A stretch of 42,154 nucleotides of DNA. It comes from Nitrospira sp. UW-LDO-01 (GTDB taxonomy: Bacteria > Nitrospirota > Nitrospiria > Nitrospirales > Nitrospiraceae). The translations under genes and the position numbers were made by a program. Shown here piece after piece: positions 24,235 through 33,048 of this stretch. The stretch spans positions 19,118-61,271 of the forward strand of contig NIUT01000055.1 in assembly GCA_002254365.1 (NCBI GenBank), read 5' to 3'. Each line of letters starts with the position of its first letter. The first letter of the stretch is position 1. The notes below the pieces were generated by a model that saw only the letters and a list, made by a program, of their open reading frames with translations, did not search any database and had not been told where the DNA came from.

Positions 24235-24942
24235 CTAGCCTAATGCCGCCCTCACGGCACTGTATAGCACGATCACTTCGACAGCGTGAGCAATGATTGT
24301 AATCCAGAGATTGCGAGTCTTGAGCCGGAGGATTCCCCAGATGAGTCCATCCCAGAGGGCGATCCAATGAAGGTACCGAAAAGTATTCACCATGAAGGGG
24401 TCGAATGTAAACGTCAGCGTTGTTGCCAGCAGGGCAAGGGGAGCGAGCTGTTCACCGGAGTAAGCCCCTCTCCACTGCCGTTCGTATTCGGCCAAGCGCC
24501 CCAAGAGGAATCCGCGAAAGTTTACTTCTACGAATAGTGCGATGGCGCAGATGAACCAGGGCACCATCAGCAAGACAGGCAGCCGGCCGTGGGGTGTCTG
24601 TTTCAAAAAGGTGATATCGTAACCGAACGATGGATAGATCGACAGAATCACGAAGGTATTCAGGCAGCCTAGGGTCAGTCCTGTCAGAAGCCCCCACTTC
24701 AACCCGGTGATGACTTTCGCTCGTTCCAATCCCAGATGAGTTGAGACATGAGATGTGCGCGAAGCCCAGAGGCCCATCGCCAGATAGGCCAGTAGCTGTG
24801 GGGCGAATTGAGTCAGTAGCTCGGTCTGGAGAGAAGCGGGAAGGGCGTAATAGCCGAGCGTGGCTCCGATAGGGAGCAGCGCGAGTGCTGCTCCCACAGG
24901 AATGATCTGATCGTCATCGAGCCGACGAGGCTCGGGTATCAT
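24235..24942 (-). CDS. CPBP family intramembrane metalloprotease
   Basis: 235 residues, almost entirely hydrophobic with about seven transmembrane helices. FVEVNFRGFLLGRL carries the first CPBP/Abi motif (E-x-x-x-R); the usual leading EE is VE here. FTFDPFMVNTFRYLHW and LWITIIAHAVEVIVL provide the later His-containing motifs. CPBP glutamic-type proteases act in the membrane; Rce1 homologues process prenylated proteins and bacterial ones often serve bacteriocin immunity or signal cleavage. Substrate is unknown. ATG 24942 follows the tolC-like stop by one base, so translation is probably coupled. Confidence 0.8.
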   Translation of the reverse strand: MIPEPRRLDDDQIIPVGAALALLPIGATLGYYALPASLQTELLTQFAPQLLAYLAMGLWASRTSHVSTHLGLERAKVITGLKWGLLTGLTLGCLNTFVILSIYPSFGYDITFLKQTPHGRLPVLLMVPWFICAIALFVEVNFRGFLLGRLAEYERQWRGAYSGEQLAPLALLATTLTFTFDPFMVNTFRYLHWIALWDGLIWGILRLKTRNLWITIIAHAVEVIVLYSAVRAALG

Positions 24943-24943
24943 G

Positions 24944-26509
24944 CTACGAGAGTTCGAGGTGATAGCGGTCCAAGGTGGTCGCCTTGTGTCGAGACAAGTT
25001 GGACAACGACTTATTGTAATCAACGACTGCGCGTAACTCATTTCCCTGCGCAGTGGCGAGATCGCGCTGGAACTCGAGGACAAAGCGTGTCGTACTGAGT
25101 CCTACTTTCAACCGTTCTTGCTCGGCCTGGAGTTGTTTCTCCGCCATGATGCGTGCGGAACGGGTGGTTTCGATCCGCTTAAAATCCGTCTGCACTCGGC
25201 GTACTGCTTCACGAATGCCGACGATGATCTGCTGGCGCACGTTCGCGAGGGCCACCTCAGCGTTTTGGGCCTCAAGCTTTCGTTTGCTGTAAGTGTTGAC
25301 GGCGGCTCGGTTCCCGAGTGGATAGCTGAGCACCAAGCCCGCGCCATAATTGTAAAAGTCGCCGCTGAAGTTTCTGGTGAAGGATTCACTATAGTCCCCC
25401 CCCAGGCCGGCGAGTCCGACTGTGCCTTGGAGCGAGAGCGTGGGGAGCAGCTGGTTACGCGCAAACTGTTTATTGAGTTCACCGGTTTCGACATTTTTCT
25501 TGGCCTGTGTGATTTCAGGCCGTTGTTCGATGGCGGTGTCGATGGCCTCTTGGAGGCTCAGGGGTTCAAGAACGATGACGGGAGGATCAACTGGTGTGAG
25601 CCGGACGTCTTGCCGCAGATCCTCCTCGCCGGGATTCAAAAGCCGCCGTAGCTGATCTTCTTGGTCGCGGATGGCTTTCTCGGCCACTAACACCTGCTCC
25701 ACTCGCGAGGCCATTGCGGCTTCGGCCTGTAGAACGTCGACAATCGACATGACACCCGCCTTGGTCTTTGCTCGGTTGGCAGCCAAGAGCTCTTCGGCGG
25801 CTTTCAATGCGGCTTGGGCGACCTTCAAGTTTTCATTGGCAAACACGACCTCCCAATAGGTTTGTTCCACCGACGTGATGACGGTCATGACTCGATCTCG
25901 AAAGACATGTTGTTCGACGATCGCGTTGTTTTGAGCGACCTTGATGAAGGTCTTGTTGATGGCAATTCCCGCATTCCTCAGCAGGGGTTGCGTGAAGGTG
26001 AACGCCAGTCCGCCCGTCCACGACGGGTTGAACAGAAATCCACGCGCGACGTTTTGGTTGATACTGCTTCTGGCCGGACTATAGTTGATGTCGAAGTTGC
26101 CGCCGGTGATCAGGTTGGTTTGTGCATCGACCGTCAGCGAATGGCTTCGTTGATCGAAGGTGGTGATCTGGTCGAGGACTCCTACGGTTCCTCCGAAGAC
26201 GGGACGATTGAGGGGATTCACGGTTCGGTTGTATTGGCCGTTGATGCTCAGGTTTGGGTCGAACTTCGATTGTTCGATGATGATATCGGCCAGTCGACTT
26301 TCGCGATTCTGTCGGCTGATGCTGATGTCGAGGTTGCTTTGCAGTGCGCGGACGGCCGCGTCGGCCAGAGAGATCGTTTCACGACGCTCCGTCGGGATCG
26401 GTTGAGTGATATCCAACCCCCAACTTCTGTGCGGCGAGGAGACACAGGCCAATCCGGCGATTACAATGATCGTGAGACGATATCGGTAGAACGAGGATGC
26501 GCTATTCAT
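24944..26509 (-). CDS. TolC family outer-membrane efflux protein
   Basis: 521 residues with a signal peptide (cleavage near SWGLDI, about residue 30). Two internally repeated halves have long helices and short strand pairs: LADAAVRALQSNLDISISRQ and LQEAIDTAIEQRPEITQAKK each open a repeat. The QTYWEVVFANENLKVAQAAL and AVRRVQTDFKRIETTRSARI coiled coils form the alpha tunnel, and the beta segments are the barrel strands. TolC proteins trimerise into an outer-membrane channel for efflux or type I secretion. AAGGAG six bases before ATG 26509 fixes the start. No MFP or transporter gene is adjacent; the CPBP gene downstream is probably co-transcribed. Confidence 0.9.
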   Translation of the reverse strand: MNSASSFYRYRLTIIVIAGLACVSSPHRSWGLDITQPIPTERRETISLADAAVRALQSNLDISISRQNRESRLADIIIEQSKFDPNLSINGQYNRTVNPLNRPVFGGTVGVLDQITTFDQRSHSLTVDAQTNLITGGNFDINYSPARSSINQNVARGFLFNPSWTGGLAFTFTQPLLRNAGIAINKTFIKVAQNNAIVEQHVFRDRVMTVITSVEQTYWEVVFANENLKVAQAALKAAEELLAANRAKTKAGVMSIVDVLQAEAAMASRVEQVLVAEKAIRDQEDQLRRLLNPGEEDLRQDVRLTPVDPPVIVLEPLSLQEAIDTAIEQRPEITQAKKNVETGELNKQFARNQLLPTLSLQGTVGLAGLGGDYSESFTRNFSGDFYNYGAGLVLSYPLGNRAAVNTYSKRKLEAQNAEVALANVRQQIIVGIREAVRRVQTDFKRIETTRSARIMAEKQLQAEQERLKVGLSTTRFVLEFQRDLATAQGNELRAVVDYNKSLSNLSRHKATTLDRYHLELS

Positions 26510-26573
26510 AGATGTCTCCTTGATCAAGGTTTAAGGAAAGAGCATACTATAATCAGTTGGATGGTTCACGCCT

Positions 26574-26996
26574 ATGGGTAATTGGAGTCATCGCGTGCGA
26601 TATGTCAGGTCAGTGGGTGGGCTGCTGTGTATGTTGAGCATCGGAAGCCTCTGTGCCGAGGGAACTGTGCTGGCGCAGAATGCATCGAGTGTTCGGTCAT
26701 TCGCCGGAGGGGTTTCTCCGATGTTCAAGTTCAGCAGTGGTAGTCTCTACATTGATAACCAGGGAACGCAGGGATTTCTCTTCACGCCGGGACAAAATTT
26801 CCAATCGTACAACTTTCGCAATCCAACCACGGGACAGGCCTGGAGCGGAGCCGTGATGACCTTCGGTCCACAACTGTCCATTGGGCTTATCCAAGGGGCG
26901 AACCAGACCGGGAGTCCGACCGTTCTGCCTCCTCCACCGCCCCAGACGGATTTGTTACCGCCGATTGAGTCAGGGTTGTTCGAACCATTTCCCTAA
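26574..26996 (+). CDS. Secreted hypothetical protein with Pro-rich tail
   Basis: 140 residues. The N-terminus has a signal peptide with a hydrophobic core (VGGLLCMLSIGSLC) and probable cleavage after VLAQN. The mature part is Gly/Ser/Asn-rich with FLFTPGQNFQSYNFRNPTTG and ends in a proline-rich run (LPPPPPQTDLLPP). I recognise no family. A TATAAT at 26548-26553 lies 21 bases before the ATG, but no -35 is evident, and it is shared with the divergent tolC-like gene. There is no Shine-Dalgarno. Confidence 0.55.
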   Translation: MGNWSHRVRYVRSVGGLLCMLSIGSLCAEGTVLAQNASSVRSFAGGVSPMFKFSSGSLYIDNQGTQGFLFTPGQNFQSYNFRNPTTGQAWSGAVMTFGPQLSIGLIQGANQTGSPTVLPPPPPQTDLLPPIESGLFEPFP

Positions 26997-27055
26997 CTAG
27001 CTCTTGAGCAAGTGCCTTGGTTTCAGCTCGGCCTACTATGCAGAGGCATGACTGA

Positions 27056-28651
27056 TTACTTTGTGTCTTGCGGTAACGGAGATGTGGTAGTGGACTCGCC
27101 TACCATGTCTGTTGGCCCGTAGGCCAGTTGCCACGTCAAGGCCAAGGTGAATTGGGATAGGGCCTTGATGATCTTGGGATCGATCGTATCGGCGCGGTCG
27201 GTTGGTTGATGAAAGTGTGGATGGACGCCGCCGCTGACGATGGTAATGGTTGGGACGCCAGCCTCTTTAAACGGGACATGATCGCCACCAGGGAAAAACC
27301 CATAGAGATCCAGCTTCTCTTTCAGGCCAGCAGACTGACCCGCCTCCAATGCAATATCCTTCTCGATCCCAGTTACTCCGACGGTGAGTCGTCCACTGCC
27401 GACTCCGGCATGGTCGATGTTGATCATGGCTTTAGTGAGCGGGAGCGGTACGGCAGGGCGTGCGGTATACAGACGTGAGCCGAGCATGTCGCGTTCTTCC
27501 CCGCTGAACGAGACGAAGAGGACGGTTCGGGAAGGACGCTTCTCAAGCTTGGCGAGTACCCGTCCTATCTCTAGGATGACTGCCGTTCCCGAGGCGTTGT
27601 CGTCGGCGCCCGGAAAGAGGATCCCACCGGGACGACCGAAATGATCTCGATGGGCTCCGATAATCACGGTTTCCGGCCCTGTTCCCGGGATCATTCCAAG
27701 CACATTGATGAGCAGTCCCTCCTCAGTCGTTGTCTTCCACTGAAGCGATACGAACTGCTCGGTCTTGGTTGCTTGTGATGAGGTCGTTTGGTTCAGACGT
27801 TCTTGGAGCACACGCAGGCGATCAGCACTAGGACCATCTGATTCTTGGAGAAGTTCCTGTGCCAGCGCAGTACTGACCCACGCGCCGGGAATCGCCTGGT
27901 CCTGAGGCAGTTGGCCGTAGAAGGCGCTGGGCCCCCCAGTGACGCCGCGACGAACTTCATAGGGATGGAGGATGGGGCCTGTTGCCGTCAAGTAGCCAAT
28001 CGCTCCACGCTCTCGTGCGTAGCGCACCTTATCGGCGTGGCTGATGGTCTGCCTGTAGTGTTCCGGCTTGCCTCGTAGAAACAGCACGATGCAATGATTC
28101 ACGTCGACACCGGCATAGTCATCGATGTGTTGCGTCGCATCAACGATGCCATATCCGACGAAGACGACCGGGGCTTGGATTTCTGCGGAAGGTGAATCAA
28201 AAATGGGGAGATAGTCCAAGCCAAGAGCTTTGGTGATCAGATGATCTGTCGATCCGACGCGTAGGATTGGATTCGGTGTGAGCACTGGCGTGGGAACCAG
28301 CGTGGCCATCGCACCGGATGAAGTCCCGTCCTTTCCAGTGAAGAACGGTACGATCAGCGATCCATTGTGAACCCGTGTGAGCCGCAGGCCTGCTGAAAGA
28401 AGCTCTTGCGCCACCCACCGTGCAGAGTCGAGATCGGCGCTCGTGCCGGTTTGTCGTCCATTGAACGAGGGGCTGCTGAGTGTTCGGATGTCGGCCAATA
28501 TCCGTTCTGGAGAGAGTGACGCTAGGGCAGCTTGAAAAGCCGTCTCTGGTGCTTCTGCGAGAGTGATCTGAGGTTGCAGTAAGAAGGCCAGGGCAGCGCA
28601 GATCACTATTCTGGCGAGCAACCGATTCATCCAGGGTGCGATAGCATTCAT
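27056..28651 (-). CDS. Secreted M28 family zinc aminopeptidase with PA-like domain
   Basis: About 531 residues. A signal peptide ends near ITLAEA. Residues ~60-300 hold a partial M28 fold interrupted by a protease-associated-like insert (APVVFVGYGIVDATQH, VLFLRGKP, ARERGAIGYL). The catalytic M28 domain then has zinc ligands in GAHRDHFG (about 333-340), GADDNASG (about 348-355), the general-base pair SGEERD (about 383-388), INIDHAG (about 411-417), and the final His in VHPHFHQPTD. These enzymes take N-terminal residues off peptides in the periplasm. ATG 28651 is chosen for the family; ATG 28630 and TTG 28678 are alternatives and no start has a good ribosome site. Confidence 0.86.
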   Translation of the reverse strand: MNAIAPWMNRLLARIVICAALAFLLQPQITLAEAPETAFQAALASLSPERILADIRTLSSPSFNGRQTGTSADLDSARWVAQELLSAGLRLTRVHNGSLIVPFFTGKDGTSSGAMATLVPTPVLTPNPILRVGSTDHLITKALGLDYLPIFDSPSAEIQAPVVFVGYGIVDATQHIDDYAGVDVNHCIVLFLRGKPEHYRQTISHADKVRYARERGAIGYLTATGPILHPYEVRRGVTGGPSAFYGQLPQDQAIPGAWVSTALAQELLQESDGPSADRLRVLQERLNQTTSSQATKTEQFVSLQWKTTTEEGLLINVLGMIPGTGPETVIIGAHRDHFGRPGGILFPGADDNASGTAVILEIGRVLAKLEKRPSRTVLFVSFSGEERDMLGSRLYTARPAVPLPLTKAMINIDHAGVGSGRLTVGVTGIEKDIALEAGQSAGLKEKLDLYGFFPGGDHVPFKEAGVPTITIVSGGVHPHFHQPTDRADTIDPKIIKALSQFTLALTWQLAYGPTDMVGESTTTSPLPQDTK

Positions 28652-28798
28652 GGTTGGTAGGTGGGCCACAGAGTGCAACGGTAGAATCCCGATGAATCAT
28701 AGCATGTGGGGAAGCCGGTTGCAGAGGGCTACCGAGCCCAGGTACTATTCGAGCATCAGCGGCGATGGTTGGTCATGTCATGAGGATGGAGATTCGGG

Positions 28799-29053
28799 AT
28801 GGCAGGGGGCGAACAGGGAAAAGGGTTGTACGACCATTTGTACCGGCGGTTTTTTGAGGAACGTCATACCCACGAGGGCTATTCCTTCCAGCAGGCTCCA
28901 GGCGGGAGTGCGGCGCCTCCGGTAGTGACGTTTCGTGAGAAACTGCGGTGGTGGACATGGGATCGCTGGAAGCGCCGACGAACGCTCCTTGCTGAACGGG
29001 ACCGGCTGCAGCGCGACATTCTTCAAATCAAGAAATCTGAAAGCTTCAAGTAA
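28799..29053 (+). CDS. Small basic hypothetical protein
   Basis: An 84-residue protein I cannot place. It is very basic in its second half (REKLRWWTWDRWKRRRTLLAER, then a short coiled coil RDRLQRDILQIKK). GGAG seven bases upstream supports ATG 28799. It ends nine bases before the ConA-like gene at 29062, so the two are probably one transcript. It is divergent from the M28 peptidase gene. Confidence 0.5.
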   Translation: MAGGEQGKGLYDHLYRRFFEERHTHEGYSFQQAPGGSAAPPVVTFREKLRWWTWDRWKRRRTLLAERDRLQRDILQIKKSESFK

Positions 29054-29061
29054 GGCAGGCT

Positions 29062-29862
29062 GTGTTAACGCTGATGGTCATTCGCGCATTACATGTCGGG
29101 AGAGGAGTGTTGACGACGCTGGGGTTGTTGTTAGTGGCCGGAGCGGTTTTTATTATAATGGGGCCTTCCCTGAGCTACGGTGTTCAACGCGAGACACAAG
29201 AGGAAAAGGCCACCAATCTGAAACAACAGGCAAAGGGTGGGCTCTTTCAGCAATGGGTGTTCGATCAAGAGCCGATCGGAGGGCTGCCTCATGGTTTTGT
29301 ACAGGCCGTATCCCGTGATGAGCCGCTTGCCGAGTGGGTTGTGCAACGTCATCCCACGGCTCCCTCCCCACCCAATGTCGTCGCTGCTTCGTCGAGTTGT
29401 CGGCAGTTTTGTTATCAGGTGCTGTTGGCGGAAGGGATGCAATATGAATATCCGGATGTGAGCGTTCGGTTGTATGCTTCCCCCGGGACTGCTGGATCAG
29501 GTGGAGTGGTGATCGGAGCGCGTGATGCGAAAAATTTCTATGGCGCAACCGTGGACCTTGCAGCTCAGCAGATCAGATTCGTTCGCCTTTCCAGCGGAGT
29601 CGCTACGGTTCTCGGGCAAGCGGCCGTCAATCTAAAATCGGTTGATTGGCATACTCTCAGAGTGCAGCGCAATACGATTATCAGTAAAGACTTCATCGAG
29701 GTGTTTGTGGATGGCACGCTCGTGCTATCCGTTGAGGACCAAGCGTTCGGATTGGGGCAGGTCGGATTTGTCGTGTCAGATAAGTCCACAATGTTGTTTG
29801 ATAGTTTCCACGCGGTTCCGCTCTTCTCGCACCGGCCACTTTCCTCCCCTCCAGCTTACTAG
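29062..29862 (+). CDS. Membrane-anchored protein with ConA-like (DUF1080/LamG) lectin domain
   Basis: 266 residues. An N-terminal hydrophobic anchor (GVLTTLGLLLVAGAVFIIMG, about residues 15-34) is followed by a short linker and a beta-sandwich of concanavalin A-like type. DVSVRLYASPGTAGSGGVVIG, NFYGATVDLAAQQIRFVRL, DWHTLRVQRNTIISKDFIEV and VGFVVSDKSTMLFDSF are its strands, close to DUF1080/glycoside-associated lectin domains. Such domains bind or cleave sugars; no catalytic pair is recognisable. The start is GTG 29062. The stop TAG overlaps a convergent small gene's stop in CTAG. Confidence 0.6.
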   Translation: MLTLMVIRALHVGRGVLTTLGLLLVAGAVFIIMGPSLSYGVQRETQEEKATNLKQQAKGGLFQQWVFDQEPIGGLPHGFVQAVSRDEPLAEWVVQRHPTAPSPPNVVAASSSCRQFCYQVLLAEGMQYEYPDVSVRLYASPGTAGSGGVVIGARDAKNFYGATVDLAAQQIRFVRLSSGVATVLGQAAVNLKSVDWHTLRVQRNTIISKDFIEVFVDGTLVLSVEDQAFGLGQVGFVVSDKSTMLFDSFHAVPLFSHRPLSSPPAY

Positions 29863-30068
29863 TGTGAGCCAACTGGCCGCCTGAGTGTGCCTTCAAACTT
29901 GCCTTTGCCGTTGCATCTGGGGTACGATTCACTCGTCAGCTTGTGAAAGGCCTGCGCAAGCTCGGCGCAGAAAGTGATGAGGCCTGGATAGATGTTGTGT
30001 TGGGCCAGTCCGGGAATCTGATCGGAAGCCAGAGCTAAGCCGCCGTGGTGTTGACGTCTTCGGCCCAT
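29859..30068 (-). CDS. Possible small protein, unknown
   Basis: A 69-residue reading frame beginning MGRRRQHHGGLALASDQIPG, with GAGG five bases before ATG and a helix-like middle (GLITFCAELAQAFHKLT) before a basic tail. No family is recognised. It fills an otherwise empty 265-base interval and its stop shares the CTAG with the convergent gene. Coding status is uncertain. Confidence 0.4.
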   Translation of the reverse strand: MGRRRQHHGGLALASDQIPGLAQHNIYPGLITFCAELAQAFHKLTSESYPRCNGKGKFEGTLRRPVGSH

Positions 30069-30127
30069 TCCTTCCTCGTTGCTTTCTCGAGTCCAAGACA
30101 ACATCCTTGTGTCAAAGGAGGAGCCTG

Positions 30128-30427
30128 ATGGGTGCGAAGATTTATGTCGGTGGATTGCCGTATTCAACGACCGAGCAACAGCTGAGTGACTTGTTTGCGG
30201 CGCATGGGTCTGTGGCCTCGGCCCGGATCATCACGGACAAGTTTACCGGGCAATCTCGTGGGTTTGGATTTGTGGAAATGTCCTCCGACGCTGAAGCGCA
30301 GGCGGCGGTTACCACGTTGAACGGGACGCAACTCGGTGGACGTACCCTGACAGTCAATGAAGCGCGTCCTCAAGAGCCACGTTCCGGTGGCGGAGGCCGC
30401 GGCGGATTTGGCGGCGGTCGCGGTTAA
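30128..30427 (+). CDS. RRM-type RNA-binding protein, glycine-rich
   Basis: 99 residues. One RNA recognition motif spans about residues 2-80: RNP2 is KIYVGGLPY and RNP1 is RGFGFVEM. A glycine/arginine tail (RSGGGGRGGFGGGRG) follows. Single-RRM glycine-rich proteins occur in cyanobacteria and other bacteria and resemble cold-induced RNA chaperones. The start is set by AAAGGAGG five bases upstream of ATG 30128. A strong terminator (30455-30484) follows, so it is probably expressed alone. Confidence 0.92.
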   Translation: MGAKIYVGGLPYSTTEQQLSDLFAAHGSVASARIITDKFTGQSRGFGFVEMSSDAEAQAAVTTLNGTQLGGRTLTVNEARPQEPRSGGGGRGGFGGGRG

Positions 30428-30454
30428 TCCGAGATCTGTTTCGTTGCCAATGAG

Positions 30455-30484
30455 GGGCTGCCGGAGGTTCCGGCAGCCCTTTTT
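30455..30484 (+). terminator. Rho-independent terminator after the RRM gene
   Basis: GGGCTGCCGGA and TCCGGCAGCCC form a perfect 11-base-pair stem with a GGT loop, followed by TTTTT. It lies 28 bases after the stop codon and isolates uvrB downstream. Confidence 0.92.
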
Positions 30485-30557
30485 ACTTTTGAGGGCTATG
30501 GTGGGAGGATTTTGATGGTGATTGGGTATGCGATCCGTCGCATCGAGGGAGAGTGTC

Positions 30558-32555
30558 GTGCCACCCTTTAAGCTCGATGCCCCTTTCAAGCCCTGTGGGG
30601 ATCAGCCTGCCGCCATCGACAAGCTGACGGCCGGAATCCACGCAGGAACCAAGCATCAGGTTTTGTTGGGAGTCACAGGATCAGGCAAGACATTTACAAT
30701 GGCTAATCTTGTCGAACGTGTCCAGAAGCCGACGCTGGTGCTCGTGCACAACAAAACTCTGGCCGGACAACTCTACCAGGAATTCAAACAGTTTTTCCCC
30801 CATAACGCCGTCGAGTATTTTGTGAGTTATTACGATTATTATCAGCCGGAAGCCTATATCCCACAGAGCGATACGTATATTGCCAAGGACTCCTCGATCA
30901 ATGACGCCATCGATCAGATGCGTCACTCCGCGACGACAGAGCTGTTACAACGAAATGATGTTCTGATTGTGTCCTCCGTCTCCTGTATCTATGGGCTGGG
31001 GTCGCCGGAGGTGTACCATGACATGCTGATTTATCTAGAGGTCGGTCTCGAAGCACGGCGCGACAAGCTTTTGTCGAAGTTGGTGGATATTCAATATGAA
31101 CGCAATGATGTGGATTTTCATCGTGGAACTTTTCGGGCGCGCGGAGATGTGATCGAAATTTTCCCTGCGTCGTCGGAAGCGAAATCCGTACGCATCGAAC
31201 TCTTCGGGGATATGGTGGATGCCATTCATGAAATTGATCCGCTTACTGGGAAGTCCTTGGGAAAGCTGCCCAAGGTTGCGATCTACCCGAATACCCACTA
31301 TCTCATTGCGCCGGATCGCTATGAGCGGGCCATTACCGGTATTGAGGAAGAACTCGACGAGCGTGTTGCCTATTTTAGAAAATCCGGACGGCTCTTGGAG
31401 GCTCAGCGGATTGAGCAGCGTACGAAGTTTGATCTTGAGATGATCCGAGCCATGGGCTATTGCCACGGAATTGAAAATTACTCTCGGCATCTCAGCGGAA
31501 GAAATCCGGGCCAGGCGCCCCCCACGTTGCTGGATTACTTTCCGAAGGAGTTTCTGTTGATCGTCGATGAGTCTCACGCGACCATCCCTCAAGTCGGAGG
31601 CATGTATGAGGGGGATTTTTCACGGAAACGGACTCTCGTGGAGTACGGATTCAGACTTCCGTCGGCTGTTGATAATCGACCGTTAAAATTTGTGGAGTTC
31701 GAACAGTGTCTCAATCAGGTCGTGTATGTATCGGCCACACCCGGCACCTATGAGCTCACGCATGCAGGTCATGAGGTCGTGGAGCAGATCGTTCGTCCAA
31801 CAGGACTGATGGATCCGCATATCGAAGTCGTACCGGCCAAAGGGCAAGTCGACCATCTTCTCGGCCAAGTTCGTGCAGAGGTGGCTAAGCGGGGAAGAGT
31901 GCTTGTGACAACGCTGACGAAGCGGATGGCGGAGGATTTGACAGAGTACTATCACGATTTGGGCGTGAAGGTTCGCTATCTCCATTCCGACATCAAAACG
32001 CTTGAGCGAGCTGAGATTATCCGGGATCTCCGGTGTGGAACGTTTGATGTCTTGGTCGGAATCAATTTACTGCGAGAGGGGTTGGACCTTCCTGAGGTGA
32101 GCCTCGTCGCGATTCTGGATGCGGATAAGGAAGGCTACCTGCGTTCCTACCGCGCGTTGATCCAAACGGCCGGCCGGGCAGCACGCAATCTCGAAGGGCG
32201 GGTAATTTTTTATGGCGATGGCGTGACGGACTCGATGAGACAGGCCATTGACGAGACGACTCGTCGTCGTGGGATTCAGGCCGAGTACAATCGCATCCAC
32301 GGCATTACGCCGGTCGGTATTACGAAAGGGATCCCGTCGCTTGAGTATGCGGTCGCGGACCTTGATTACGTTCAATTACCGCTTGCGGCGGAATCCGATG
32401 CGGAATATGGAAGTGCAGAGTCAACCGATCGACTGATTCAACGACTGGAGATCGAGATGAAAGCGGCTGCGAAGGAGCTGGCCTTCGAACGGGCCGCAGA
32501 GTTGCGGAATCGGATCAGGGCGTTGCGACTTCAGACGTTCCAGGTGAAGGATTAG
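30558..32555 (+). CDS. uvrB: Excinuclease ABC subunit B
   Basis: 665 residues, the usual UvrB length. The protein opens [20 protein letters not shown], has Walker A GVTGSGKT (38-45), the beta-hairpin region [20 protein letters not shown], helicase motifs through QTAGRAARN, and a C-terminal UVR domain ([20 protein letters not shown]) that binds UvrC. It verifies lesions found by UvrA and recruits UvrC for incision. GTG 30558 is chosen because GAGGGAGA precedes it by about five bases and the family start matches; TTG 30522 or ATG 30528 would add a non-conserved leader. The stop overlaps the convergent DUF4321 stop. Confidence 0.96.
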   Translation: MPPFKLDAPFKPCGDQPAAIDKLTAGIHAGTKHQVLLGVTGSGKTFTMANLVERVQKPTLVLVHNKTLAGQLYQEFKQFFPHNAVEYFVSYYDYYQPEAYIPQSDTYIAKDSSINDAIDQMRHSATTELLQRNDVLIVSSVSCIYGLGSPEVYHDMLIYLEVGLEARRDKLLSKLVDIQYERNDVDFHRGTFRARGDVIEIFPASSEAKSVRIELFGDMVDAIHEIDPLTGKSLGKLPKVAIYPNTHYLIAPDRYERAITGIEEELDERVAYFRKSGRLLEAQRIEQRTKFDLEMIRAMGYCHGIENYSRHLSGRNPGQAPPTLLDYFPKEFLLIVDESHATIPQVGGMYEGDFSRKRTLVEYGFRLPSAVDNRPLKFVEFEQCLNQVVYVSATPGTYELTHAGHEVVEQIVRPTGLMDPHIEVVPAKGQVDHLLGQVRAEVAKRGRVLVTTLTKRMAEDLTEYYHDLGVKVRYLHSDIKTLERAEIIRDLRCGTFDVLVGINLLREGLDLPEVSLVAILDADKEGYLRSYRALIQTAGRAARNLEGRVIFYGDGVTDSMRQAIDETTRRRGIQAEYNRIHGITPVGITKGIPSLEYAVADLDYVQLPLAAESDAEYGSAESTDRLIQRLEIEMKAAAKELAFERAAELRNRIRALRLQTFQVKD

Positions 32556-32812
32556 ACGTGCTTGTACAGATAGATGCCGACAAACATGCCGAGGATGCTC
32601 AAGATGTTGATTTTGAGGCTGAACCCTAATACGAGTTTGATCAACACAAGATCCACGGTCAGGGGCGGATTAATGCCGGGCATGAAATGCGTTGAGAAAA
32701 TACTTTGGATGGTGCCCTGAGGGGCCATCACATGGAGAATCTCGCCAAGGATCCCGCCCAGTAGACCTCCGATGATCACAAACACGATCAAGACCCAGGG
32801 CGATTTTCGCAC
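32552..32812 (-). CDS. DUF4321 family small membrane protein
   Basis: 86 residues with two or three transmembrane helices ([55 protein letters not shown]). The first segment [19 protein letters not shown] and the distal LGFSLKIN match DUF4321, a family of small inner-membrane proteins of unknown function. The stop overlaps the uvrB stop by three bases (TTAG), so transcription of the two genes must collide or be coordinated. Confidence 0.8.
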   Translation of the reverse strand: MRKSPWVLIVFVIIGGLLGGILGEILHVMAPQGTIQSIFSTHFMPGINPPLTVDLVLIKLVLGFSLKINILSILGMFVGIYLYKHV

Positions 32813-32930
32813 GTGGCTTCTCCTCGTTGACGGCTTCCCTGTAGGCGAGTGGTGAGGTCGAATGGTCTCACTGGGGCACCATATCTGAAGGGTTTCTGCA
32901 TGTCAATAAAACTACTGACTTCTGGTGACC

Positions 32931-32959
32931 TTGACTTGCTTTCTGTGGTCCTATACACT
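32931..32959 (+). promoter_or_regulatory. Candidate promoter of the ffh-ctpA gene run
   Basis: TTGACT (5 of 6), a 17-base spacer and TACACT (4 of 6) lie about 90 bases before the ffh ATG in an otherwise empty stretch between divergent genes. An overlapping TATACA gives a 15-base spacer. Confidence 0.45.
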
Positions 32960-33048
32960 TTCGGGTGCTCTTTCTCTAGGATTTTCGAGGCGATCGGAGG
33001 TCTGGTGCAAGGCCTCGGTGGCCTCTTTCTGTGCGGCGGTACGGTGTC

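Noticed and set aside
32813-33048. SRP (4.5S) RNA gene next to ffh
   Set aside because: I looked for the conserved tetraloop/asymmetric-loop core of SRP RNA and did not find it.
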